Assembly: GCA_036768485.1 (NCBI GenBank)
Contig: JAVLUZ010000340.1
Location: 4,647,886 to 4,711,885 of the forward strand
DNA from: Mermis nigrescens
Taxonomy: Eukaryota; Nematoda; Enoplea; Mermithida; Mermithidae
Reading direction: 5' to 3'
Length of the DNA: 64,000 nt
Part shown: positions 25,501 through 38,000 of the stretch, one piece after another
How positions within the stretch are numbered: position 1 is the first letter of the stretch
How the letters are laid out: every line of letters starts with the position of its first letter
Position numbers and translations under genes: made by a program
Notes under the pieces: model-generated
Seen by the model: the letters and a program-made list of their open reading frames with translations, nothing else
The model's database searches: none
What the model was told of the DNA's origin: nothing

Positions 25501-28500
25501 GCTTGAAACAAATTTGGTGCTGCACCAAATTTCGAAGGCTCTACTTATTACCTAATTTAGGCAACTAAAGGTTCTTTAGGAGGTCATCTTATCACAATCA
25601 GCAATTGATGAATGTTGAGTTATCGATAGAATGAATAATTTGCGTTAAAATTAACTCATACTTCAGAATGTCCAGTGAAAGGGAATGCGGTCCCCAACAG
25701 TGGTTTTTACGGCTCGATTTTCAAGGCAGTTTTGGTGAACAGTCATGCAGAATGCCTCATTACGTGCCACAGGGACTCGCAATGCCGGTCAGTAAATGTC
25801 CAAACATACGAGTATAGATTAGATGCCGATTCAGGAGAAAAGCAATATCTTTGTCAGCTGAACGAGTTCAACCAGTACGACAGCCCTCTGCTTCTGATTG
25901 AAAGACCAGGTGTAGTTTACTACGAAGACATCCGATGCGATAAGAAAATTAACCCGACAGTGGCTAGCCTTAGTGAGTACTATACGAACATGAAACAGGG
26001 CGATTGCGGGATACCTTACCAGAAGTGCACAAGATGGAAATTTTGGTGGGGGGGATAAAATTTTAAAAGCCTTTTTCGGGCCTAAAAATGGCAGGTCGTA
26101 CGCATCAAAAACGTTTTTTCCGGCGTTTTCTGACCATGCTCTATCCTTCTAGAGCAAAAACACAAATTTTGAAAAAATCGAACAAATTGAACAAAATATA
26201 GTCAAAACATGAGTATATGACGCGAAGCGCCGAAAATTTGACACTTTTGAGCAAATAGTCAGCTAAAAACGCCTAAAAAACACTTTTTCTACGAATTTTA
26301 GAAAATTTTTGGGAACTTTCGAAAAATTGCGAGTTCTGGAGGGAGGAGTGAAAAAATTTCAGGGGAGGGGGATACAAATTTTTCTGGGGAAGAGGTGAAA
26401 TCCCCTAATCCCCCAAGATCATGTATGTCCCTAATCCAGAATTGGTCGTCCCCCATCCCCCGAAGCCAGGAAATTTGCGACCTCCTCCCCGATTTTTGAA
26501 AAATTCTTTAATTTTTCGGCCGTTTGTAGGTGTTTTTTGGCTGTTTTTGGCCAAAAACTGGAGGTCATTAACCCCCTCCTAAAATGGCCTGAGACCCCCA
26601 CCCAAAATTTCAAACCATTACAAGTATGTATTCTTGAGAGGAGTCCGGAAGGCTGAGCCACACGCAACGGCTCAAGTTTTAGATGGGGGAGTGGTTTTTT
26701 TGGCCAAAAATAGCAAAAAACACCTAAAACAAGTTTTTGTCCGAAAAGTCGGGCGGGAGGGTTTTAAAATAAACGTGTTTGGGAGGGAATAAGGACGAAG
26801 TCCGACTTTGGGTAAGAGATCCCGCTCTGCATATATTACATGTTACATCATGTATCAGATTCAGGCAGGGAGATTTGGGATCCCCATCCAGAGCAAATTG
26901 TCTCCATCCTTCCAAACACCGAAAAATTTTCACCGCTCCATCGATTTTTGGCAAAAACTTGCGTTTCTAGGCCATTTTTAGGTGCTTTTTTGGCCATACA
27001 TTTGAGACCATTTATTCCCCTCTCAAAGTTGGCCGACTACTCCCTCCCAAAATTTTGAGCTGTTACATGTCTGGTGTCAAGCCCCCAAAATGGATACTGT
27101 GTTGTGCTGACTCTCACAACATGCTATTGAATCAAATTGAATTTCAAAAACCATCAAAATAGGCTATTTTAAGCGTTTTAGGCTCAAAGTAAACACGTTT
27201 TGGAATTTTGCGCCAAACAGCCATTTATCAACCACATAATCTTCGATTCCATTAAATTTTCAGAATTATTTTGAGTGTCTTTATGTTCGAAAAAAGTGCA
27301 TGATCACAAGACAACACAATCATAGAAAATAGTGTTTTTGATATAAAACAGTGGCAGATTCAGGAATTTCTGAAATTTAAAGATTTTCAATATTTTTGAA
27401 AGCTGTATTTGAATAGCATGTAAAATTAGTGCAGGAATTTGCACAAAGCGCTGAAAAAACAAATTGTCGCTAAAGCGCAGAGCTCTTTTTTATGCTATAT
27501 ACCTAATGCTTGGACTTGAATGAAATGCAACTAAAGGATTGATGCAAAGTGCGGAAAGTTTTAAATTTTAACTAAAATATCAGATAAAGCTGCTTAAATT
27601 ACTAATGCTATGCAGTATCTGGGATTGGAGGGGTTTTCACCATACGTGGGCAGCAAAAAAATTCTGGGGGTCCAAGATTTTTTGAAGGTCAAAAAATGGC
27701 CTTAAAAATGGTGATATGGCGATAAAAACACCATTTTTCGACGTTTCTCATCAAGCACTATCCATTGGCATCAAAAAATTGCGAAAAAAACGAAAAAAAA
27801 TTTCAAAAATTGATTTCTGGGGGGTCTTTTGATTTCTGGGGGGCCTTTTGGTTTCTGGGGGGTCCAGACCCCACGCTCATGTGTGGTTTTCACCCCCCAG
27901 AAATTCCGTAAACCCAGAATCGGCGATTTCCAAAAAAATCGTTAAACTGTTTCTAGCGTTTTTGCTTGTCCAGAAGAGTCAAATTTTAGGCGCTTAGCGC
28001 AATTCACTCATTTTTTCATTTTATTTTTCGAATTATTCGATTAATTCTACATTTTTCGGAATTTTTTCATGTTCCAGAAAAATAAAAAAATCGTAAGAAA
28101 CACCAAAAAATATGTTTTTGACGCGGATCCACCGTTTTTGAGCCCAAAAAGCCCAATGAGAAAAATTTTTTAATTTTCACTACCCTGGAATTTCTATGCT
28201 GAGCATGTCTGCTAATGAACGTACTCGAAAAATCATTGTGAGAATCAGAAAAACTGTGTTCTGTGTGAAAACTAAGCTACTAACTTATAAGTAAGGATTT
28301 AAGAGCCCTAAGAAAGTCATTAAACGTCATTAGTTAGTAGGTGCTACACCGGCGCAAACTTGAAAAATCATAAAAGAATGGCTAATTCATAAAAAATGCA
28401 TATCTATTCTTCATTGCGCCCAACCACACTTTGTCTATTCTTTATTGTGCCCAACCATACTTTTACGGGGTGGCCCCCCGCTTCCAAAACCCACTCCCAT

Positions 28501-31500
28501 TGTTTTTAATTTAAAAAGGCAATTGGAATGGGCTGACCTCGAGAATTCCCAAGCTGGACATGATTTATTGGGGGACAATTGAAGTATCAGAGAAAAACAT
28601 ACTTTTTGAGTTTTACCACTTTAATGGCCTTTATTACTAAGCCGATTTCGAAAACAGCATATCTAATTGTATGATTCATGCACAAATAATCTTTTGACTT
28701 TTACTTGTGAGTAATTTGAAATTAAGCGAAAAATAATAGCATAGGTAGCGAAAGTAAAATTCTCAATTAAGTCCGTAAAAGAAGTACTGAAATTGTTCAA
28801 TCTTAATAACCAAATAACCTTTAAAATTATACTTGTTCTGAATAATAGTAAGTAATCATTTTATTAATAACGATAATTTAATCATTGTTAAATTGAATTT
28901 GCTATACGAGACAGTAATTGAGGTTCTAATTCATGTAAATTTTATTGACGAAAAGCCACTTTTTATCGAAAAATCCTACTTTTAGAATGAAATCATCGAG
29001 GTTTAATTAAACTTGTAGCTACGTACGATGACTGTGTAAAAAAATACGACTTATATTTAGAACAAAGAATTTTGGAGGCGACTGAAGGAAAATACGGAGT
29101 TGGACAGGCCGAATCAGATAACAAATTCAAGCTCAATCGATTGCTCATGCTGGAGAAAATTGTGAAATTGTTTCAGAAGCAGTCGCATATAGACTAAATT
29201 ATAAATGGTTGTACAAACGACAAGTGATGACGAGACGACCGACAATTTTCGACGGTATCAGTCGAAATGATTATTCGTGCTTTAGACATTAAAACATTTG
29301 TTTTCGTTTTGTTGGCGACTGGTCGCGTTAGAATATTTTTGATGTTTTTTAGATTATTCATACATTTTTGTAAGCGCCCTACATTATAGACGGCTGTTTT
29401 ATATAAGCTCAAAAAATTAGTTGTTGTATTAGTTTTTAACGGTTGAAACCCTCCGAACGTGGGTAAGCATGTATCTCTAAATAAGCGAGGATATTTTGTT
29501 AATTCCTCACTCCTTTTCTTCGCATTTTGAATAGAGCTCAATGTGACATTTAAATATTTTTCAGGCTTTCCTTCATGACATTATTTTCAGAATTTTTCTA
29601 TTAAAAACTAACAGTTACCCATATGAATATATTTCGGGCATTTTTGTGTAATAGAAGATATAAACATACAAGTAACAGGGGGTGCGGGTATTCCACCCAC
29701 CCAAAATTCGCTGACCCCCTATCCATCAAAGCCGGAAAACGTTTGGTCGCCCCGATTTTTGAGAAAATTGAATTTTTTTGGCCACCTTTGGGTGTTTTTG
29801 GTCGCTTATGGCCACCTACTCATCCCCTTTAAAATGGCCGGGGAACCCCTGCCTAGAATTTCGAACCGTTGAATGTATGGGTATTAGGACGGGGAAGTGA
29901 CCACACATGGGCGTGGGGGTTGGGGGTGTATGCACCCCCCCCCAGAAGAAAATTTTTTCTGCTTTTTAGCAATTTTTTGATGCCATTGGATAGTGCTCGA
30001 TGAGAAACGTCGAAAAATGGTGTTTTTTTCGCCATACGACCACTTTTAAGACCATTTTTTGACCTTTAAAAATTTTTTCACCCCTCCAGAAATTTTTTCA
30101 CCCCCCAGAATTTTGGTGCTGCCCACCTATGGAAGTGATTATTGGTTTATTCGATTTATTTCGATCAGGTAAATGAGTACGGCATGACAAGGAGAAATTA
30201 ATTTTAGTCACGTCTTCAAGCAGCTGAAATTGAAAAACCTTTCATTTTCAATTTAGCTAAGATGGCAGGCAGTTCAAGACGAATGTATGTATATACTACA
30301 TTGACCTTCATCGTCTTACTGTAACTCTGCTACCGCGTTGTAATTTCCGGAGCTTATTTTTTCTACGTCCACTTATGCGATTTGTTTGCGCGCTCGTGGT
30401 TTTTATTGTTAAACGGAATAAATAGGATCTTGAAATTTCGCATATCGCTTTGCGTAGTTAACGATGGCGCTATTGGAAAACTAAAGTAACGCCACATTCC
30501 AACATGTTTTTTCTATCATTTTTCAATAACGAGTTTTTTCTTGCGTAAAAGACTTATCGAGCGTCTTGAGACATGCCTGAATCATTATTTCAATTATAAA
30601 TGCGCACAACAAATGCAACAATGTCGCAATTTGCTTTTTGTTGACAATACAAATATGAAAATAATACCGTAGTCCACGCAGAAGTGGAGAAATATAATTT
30701 ATTTATATAAGGTTGTAGTCGTGGCGGATTAGGGATTTCGTAAGAGGCGCACAAATGCACACGGGTGGTATGAGGTATCCCCCTACCAGGACTTTTGGAA
30801 AAAATACCCCCCCCTCAGGCCATTTTGGATCAAAACCGATTGTTTGAACCATTAAAAAGCGTCAAATGACGCCTATCAGTCCGATTTTAAGTGCATATAC
30901 TCATACATGTATGTACGGCTTAAAATTTTAAGAGGGGGTCCCCTCCCCAGTTATTTCTAAGGGATGATAGAGGGCGGGCAGGGGGTAAGGACCTCCAATT
31001 TCTAGCCAAAAAACGGCCCAAAAATTCGATTTTTTTTCCAAAAATCGGGGGTCAAAAGTTTTCTGGCTTTGGAGGGATAAGGGGACGAACGACCGACTTT
31101 GAGTGGGGGATCCCCCATTCCCCTCCTACGTGTATGCATATTCTTATTTTGTGAGCATTATACTGTTCAATTCATTAATCCAGATACTTTCCTTTTATTA
31201 TTTAGTATGCATTTGATGTAATAGGACTACCTTTATTGTTATTATCTTAATGCAAATTTAACCATAAATGTTTAAGAAAAATCAAATACGACTAATGAAG
31301 CACGAAAATTTGAAATTAAATAGGTAAAAAAATTATTGACAGTGCGCATTTAGATGCGGAAGCCCACCCCAACCCCCAAAAAAGCCACCTATGTATATGT
31401 AAAATGGCATTTTTCACAACGTCCAGTCCCTAATCTTATTCAGAATTATTTCTATTGCAGCGATGGATAGAAAATTCCGAAAATTTGTGGAATTTTTATG

Positions 31501-31977
31501 CGGAAAAAGGCTTACGCTGTCAACATTTGATTCAAATGCGATGTTTGAGTGAAAATCCGGCACGAGGCACCCAAAAATTTGTGAGATTGACTCGTACATG
31601 CACACGGTCAAAAGCTCTGTGAGGCGGTAAAGTGATTTAGCTGGGGGAGGGGAGTGAATGAGTAATTATGTTACATATTTAATGTTAAAATTTTGTATTT
31701 ATGTAATTCGTCGTATTTTATTGTTACATGAATATTTTTGGTTGACTTTGCATGAAAGCAATAAGAATAAGGGCAAAATGAAAAGGCCTGTAACATCAAA
31801 TATGTACGAAATATTGGGAGAAAAGTGTCTGAATAAATAAATTGAGCAGCCTAGTCTACTCTTTTGCTGAAGAAATGAGTATATATACTTGAAATTATAC
31901 TTTTGATGTCGTTTGACGCCTTTTCACTGTTCAAGCAATCGGTTTTGGTTCCAAATGGCATGAATACTTACATCCGC

Positions 31978-32033
<56 letters not shown>

Positions 32034-35000
32034 TGGTTAGAATAAAGAATGGCTATAGAGAACAGAATTATTGCACGTGTGCAGAACCTAGCGAACGCTG
32101 CGAACTCAGACTCTCGAAATTCAATTTTTTTAAATTTCTTTATTTTTTCGCATTTTTTATTTCTGTGAATATAGTTGGATGGGACACAGCGAGTAAAGCG
32201 CAGTCATTTGTGAGTGATTGCAAACATAAACAATCAGGTAGGTAGCAAAAGCACAAGTGATATTAGAAGCTGAGAGCTAATTAAATCAAGGATGGTTTTT
32301 TTAAAAAAATATGTGGGAAATTAAGTTCTACGCCAGTTCTTACCGCAGTAATAACATTTCAACGTAGTAAAACAGCTAAAAGACAGCTACTAGAGAAACT
32401 AAAATATCGAAATATTCCAAATAGCCTTTGCGCAGCGTACTTAAAAACCCCTAAATTTCCGTTCGCACGTTATGCATCTATAAAACAAATGATAGGCACA
32501 AAATAGACTTTACCATCCACTGCTCGATTAAAATCGCTCTGCACGTCCGACCTACGTTTGTGCTTTTTCTTTTTGCTAGCATGTCCTGTGATAGCATCAT
32601 CCGTAGTAAAGGAATCATCAGTCTCTAGGGATGTTACCTTAAATAAAATGTACAGAGTATACAGCATAAAAAACCAAGCAAGTGGAGTGAGAACGTGGCA
32701 CGTCCAAATAAAGACACTTCCATACTTGCAAGACACTGAATGGGAAATGCCACCAAAAATTGACCGTACCTTTAAAAACGAAATTTTCATTCCATCTTTG
32801 ATTTTCGGGCTTACTTTAATAATCAAAAAAGTTAGACAGCTGCTTTTCGGTCCAAGTAGAAGACAATTTTTCGATATTTTGCATTATACGTGACGGTGCT
32901 ATTGTAGCGAAGCTGCTTTTGCGCAGCTGTCATTAAAAGCTGGAAGCCGATGCGCAAAGAACCTCCCATCAGAGTATAACTAAAAATGTAAATGTCGGAT
33001 AAGCAGACTTTTTGTACCTACGGAACAAAAAGGATAGTATAGAAAAATCTTTATATGCATATGCACTCGTAACAACAGCTATGTATGTTCAATTTATTTC
33101 ACGGAACATCGTGCATAACTGACTATTGCTGAATATACATATTGCACAATGCTACAATTGCAGACAGAAAACAAAGAGTGTATAAAGTAATTACATATGT
33201 GTAAAATTTTATTACTGTTGCACTTCTGCAAAGCACTTTTGTAGCTAGAGTGTTGTAAGTACGTACTATAAAAATCGACGTTCTTGCAAAAGGTTACGAG
33301 AACCAGACTAAAATTTCAACCAACATTAATCCAATAATCATGCCATCCTTCAAAAGCTTAAAACATTCCTCTGCTTAAAAACATAAATGCTTCTCCGAAT
33401 TTCACGTTCGAATGACAAATAACAAGCTGGAACACTCATATAAAACAACGGATCGAAAACTCATAGTGCACAGAGCACGGTCGTAATCAGAGTAATAATA
33501 TAATAATAATATGGTACATATTGACGCTTTAACAAACCTGAGCAGTTGGAGTGAAAAGAACAAAGATGAGATCACACGGAAATCGATCTTTATCATTATG
33601 ACGTACATACGGATACATATGTCCATTTTTAAATTTTCCAGACGTACAACTGCAAACTACACATCAATTTTTCCGACTGAGAGATAATCAGCTTATGACA
33701 TAAAACATAAACCAGCAATAATTCACGCTCTATCCTTTGCATGTTTTAGGGAAAAAGTTGAAAATTTTAGTATGCTCGCTCCATTGTATACTCTAACTAT
33801 AAATCGAGAAACATCCGAAAATCACTTCGCCTTCAAAATTTCGAATATCTGTACATAAAATGAACCTCAGGCGAGCCTCTCAATGCCTAAAAATAGATCA
33901 GATCTCAAAATAAATCAATGAACTTTGCATCAAAATCACTTTTCTTTCTCTAAATTGACAAAGTTAAGAGAAATTTTTCAGAGAGGTCCATGATTATAGG
34001 TTAATCATTAAATGCCACCGGATGTTACCTTGGCAGACGTTGCTCCAAACATCGCGAGTTGGTCTTCTGCAGTTGTAAATTTTTCTAGCTCGAGCATATC
34101 TTTTATGCTAAAATCCTTGGCGTCACCAGAACACTTAAGCTGCAAAAAATCTGAATGAGCTGCACAATATGCTCATAAATCCTGCTGAGCGGTTAGAGCG
34201 CACATGATTCGAGCCAGATAAAGGGCGGTAAAAAACACTAATCAGGTCCTATTATTTTCGTATCTCTTGAAATACAAGAGATAAACGGTTAAAATTTTTT
34301 CAAAAATAAGTGATAAACAACGTAAAACGCCTAAAAAACGCTATTTCGCACCTTAGGGGCAAATTTTTCGGACCTATTTTTGACTGTTTTCGGGAAAGTT
34401 GGGGTACCGACCGACCGCCCCCTTAGGGAAATCCTAGATCCACCTGTGTTTCCACATATGCAACTGACTCACTGGACAGCAAGTTTACATGCGAAACTAA
34501 AAGAGTCGTAATCAAACATGGGCGTGGGGGGATCTGGGAGGGGTCTGGACCCCCCCAGAAACCAAAAGACCCCCCCCCCAGAAATCAAAAGACCCCCCAC
34601 AGAAATCAATTTTTGAAAATTTTTTTTTCGTTTTTTTTCGCAATTTTTTGATGCCAATGGATAGTGCTTGATATGAAACGTCGAAAAATGGTGTTTTTAT
34701 CGCCATATCACCATTTTTAAGGCCATTTTTTGACCTTCAAAAAATCTTGGACCCCCCAGAATTTTCTTGCTGCCCACGTATGGTCGTAATTAATTAAATT
34801 GTTATTGACTAAATCAATTTGAACTAGTCATTAAATTTAGGAACTGTACAAGTAATTTGATGCCTAAATATGATTGCTTGCGTGATTGCTTAAATCAGAC
34901 GACTCCTACTTCGCGCTTGACACGATAATTATGCGAGTATCAAATAAATTTTTAAACTCAAATGATTTCAAGCATACATGCACACGGTCAAAAGCTCTGG

Positions 35001-38000
35001 AAGGGGGTGAACCGAGTTTTCTGGGGGCATGGGGCGGGGTGAATGAGTAATTTCCATCTATTTCATGTCAAATTTCTGTACTTAATTCATCGTTTTATTC
35101 TTCATGAATATTTATGGTTAAATTTGCATGAAAGCAATAATAGTAAGGGCAATAGGATGACCTTTAACATCAAATATGTACAAAATAATGGAAGAAAAGT
35201 GTCTGGATGAACGAATTGAACAGTCTGTTGCTAAAAAATAAGCATATATAATTAAAACTGCTCTCTTAGTCGTAATTCAACGGTTTTTCATGGTTCAAAC
35301 AACTAGTTGTGGTCCAAAATGGCCTGAGGGGGTATGTATCTCAAAAGTTGTGATAGAGGGATACCCCATACCCCCGTGTGCATGTGTGATTTCAGGTCCT
35401 TTTGGAATATTTATCTCATTAGCTCACCTAAAAATGCCTAAACCATATAACCCTTCATACGTATGTACATATATATGTATACACATAAACTACATATCCA
35501 CACAAATACGTAAGATAGACTCCTTGCTTAAACGTGAAATCGAATCCCATGAATCCCTGAAATGCAAGAAAGATGATCACCTGCTTGATCAGCATAACAT
35601 TTTTATTGCCGACGAGTAATACGTATGTAAAGTATCGACTAAAGTTATGTACAGGAATTTAGGGGCCAACTCAAACCTTTCAAAAGCAGCTTATTGTGCG
35701 TTACTTACACTTAAATGCTGAATGCATACATATCTAAAAATACTTGTAATAATCTTTCTCAGTAAATCGAAAATAGAAAACTTCTGGTTTCTAAGTTTTT
35801 ATAGTTCGTGAGCATATACGATCTTGGGGGATAGGGGTTTTAACCCCCCGCAAAATTTTTCATCCATCGCCAGAATTAGCGATTTTTTTAAGGTTCCCCA
35901 AAATTTTCTAAAAATTTGTGGAAAAGATGCTTTTTTAAGCGTTTTTAGCTATCTATTAGTTCAAAAGTGCCAAATTTTCGGCTTTTCGCGCCATTATACT
36001 CATGTTTCGACTATATTTTATTCAATTTGTTCCGACTTTTTTGTTGTTGATTTTTTCCGAAATTTTTTATGTTTTTATGCTCTAGAAAAATAGAGAATCG
36101 TCAGAAACGCTAAACAACGATTGATTTTGACGCGTAACTAGCTTTTTAGCACCAGAAAAAGGCACTTTATAATTTCACCCCCCCCCAGAATTCAAATGCT
36201 ATGCATGTATGTTCGTGAGCATTTTTCGTTCCGACATATACGCAGCACTACTTAAGTAGAGAACAGGATTCTTTACATAATGACTGGATCAGACATTTTG
36301 ATTGTTGCACACGAACGATTTCTTGATTTGTCGTGAGCATACACGATCTGGGGGGTGTTTTGGAAGGTTCCAACCCCCCCCCACAAAAGTTTTTTCATCC
36401 ATCGCCAGAATTAGCGATTTTTTTAAGCTTTTCAAAATTTTCTAAAAATTTGTGGAAAAGATGCTTTCTTAAGCGTTTTTAGCTATCTATTAGTTCAAAA
36501 GTGCCAAATTTTCAACTTTTCGTGCCATTATCAGCAAATTTAACATGATGGAGAATAAACGCCTGGTTCTCGAAATTCTCCAATAGCAACTTTTGCACAA
36601 ACTTCTTTGAGACTGTAAGCACGGTTTTTTTGTATTCAGGAAGATTTCTCCCGATGTGCAATGACTTTTCGAAACTGTCTTTGCATATTAACAAAGATTT
36701 TTGGGAAGACAAAAACTGTAAAAACGTCTGAAATTCCCAAACATTTTCGACTCTTCGCGCCGAAATGAGTAATTGTCTGTCCAATATATCTTTATAATGG
36801 CAGAATTTGCATTTAAAGTAGAAAAATTTCAAATTTTTTTGGCGCTTAGCGCCATTATGAGACAAGTTTTAGTAATTTTTTGCGTCAGAAAGCAAGAAAT
36901 TAGCTAAAATACACTAACAAAGGTCGAAAAAACCACACTAAACTCGCTACTGTACCATATTATAATAGTACCCGAAAATTCGCACGTACAAAATGTATAA
37001 AGACTTTACGGAACCATCTTTGTACATGTACAAAGGGATCTTTTACAAAAAAACACTGACTGTAAGTTATGCAGTCGACACACTAGATGCATAGTTTGGT
37101 AAAAAGTTGCAGTTTTTGACAAAACAGTTGCTAAAGGCGCACAAGACAGCTGATGCTTTTACAAACAATGTGGTCCAAAAAGGACCGGCGGCGTTTTATG
37201 CCATAACTTCGGGGCCAAGACAGAAAGATTAAATTTTTGTATAGATGCATTGTACGAATGTTTTTATCCGTTTGTTGAAAGTTGATTTAATGAACGCATC
37301 CGAGCCCTAAACGAGTAGAAATTCAAGAAATACCTACTTCTAGCAAATAGAACTTCTATCTAATAATTTATATTTAACTAGAGGGCGTTAAGAGCAGAGA
37401 ATCATGCTTTTGTGCATTTAATTGTTCATCTAATCCAGATCCTTTTCCTTATCTTTAAACAAAATTTCAACCGCTTATTCAATGGGGTTCTGAAGATACG
37501 GCATGTACAAAGCCTCTTTTTGGACCACCTGCATAATCTTGCCTAAAAGCTTTCTCATTAATGTTTTTAGAGAAAAGAGTGAAAATCGGAGAAAGCCGTT
37601 TTGGAGGTTAGTAGCCAGAATTCTATATTCTAAAGGGTTTATTTATGGTCCTAAATAAATACTCAGCACACTATAATACTAACTCAAAAAGCACTACGCT
37701 TGTACACATTTTAATGTATCCTTCATGATTAATCGCACATATTCCACATTGTGAGTTTTACCCGCTTTCTTGTTCCTCCACTAGCATCTTCCACGTGTTT
37801 TTTGTAAACTGGATAAGTCAGACCGCTGCGAAGGTCGGTTTTAGTAAGCAAAAGCGTTTTGTTGTAAGAAGAAGAACTAGCAGCCTGTAAATGCGAGTCC
37901 TCGTCTTCTGAACTCGATTCAGATCGACTTACATGAACCGGCAAAGGTGTTGAATGAGAATCGAGGGCTTCCAGCTGCCGCTTGAGTTGGCCAGCCAATG

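Noticed and set aside
31982..32245. 87-codon frame beginning with a Cys-Val repeat
   Set aside because: The start is the (TG)n tract; the rest shows no domain or splice logic.
35512..35619. Plus-strand frame with a charged, plausible-looking peptide ending in a stop
   Set aside because: No acceptable acceptor or partner exon, no recognised family, and it lies inside a CWF19L2 intron next to MITE-F; too weak to call.
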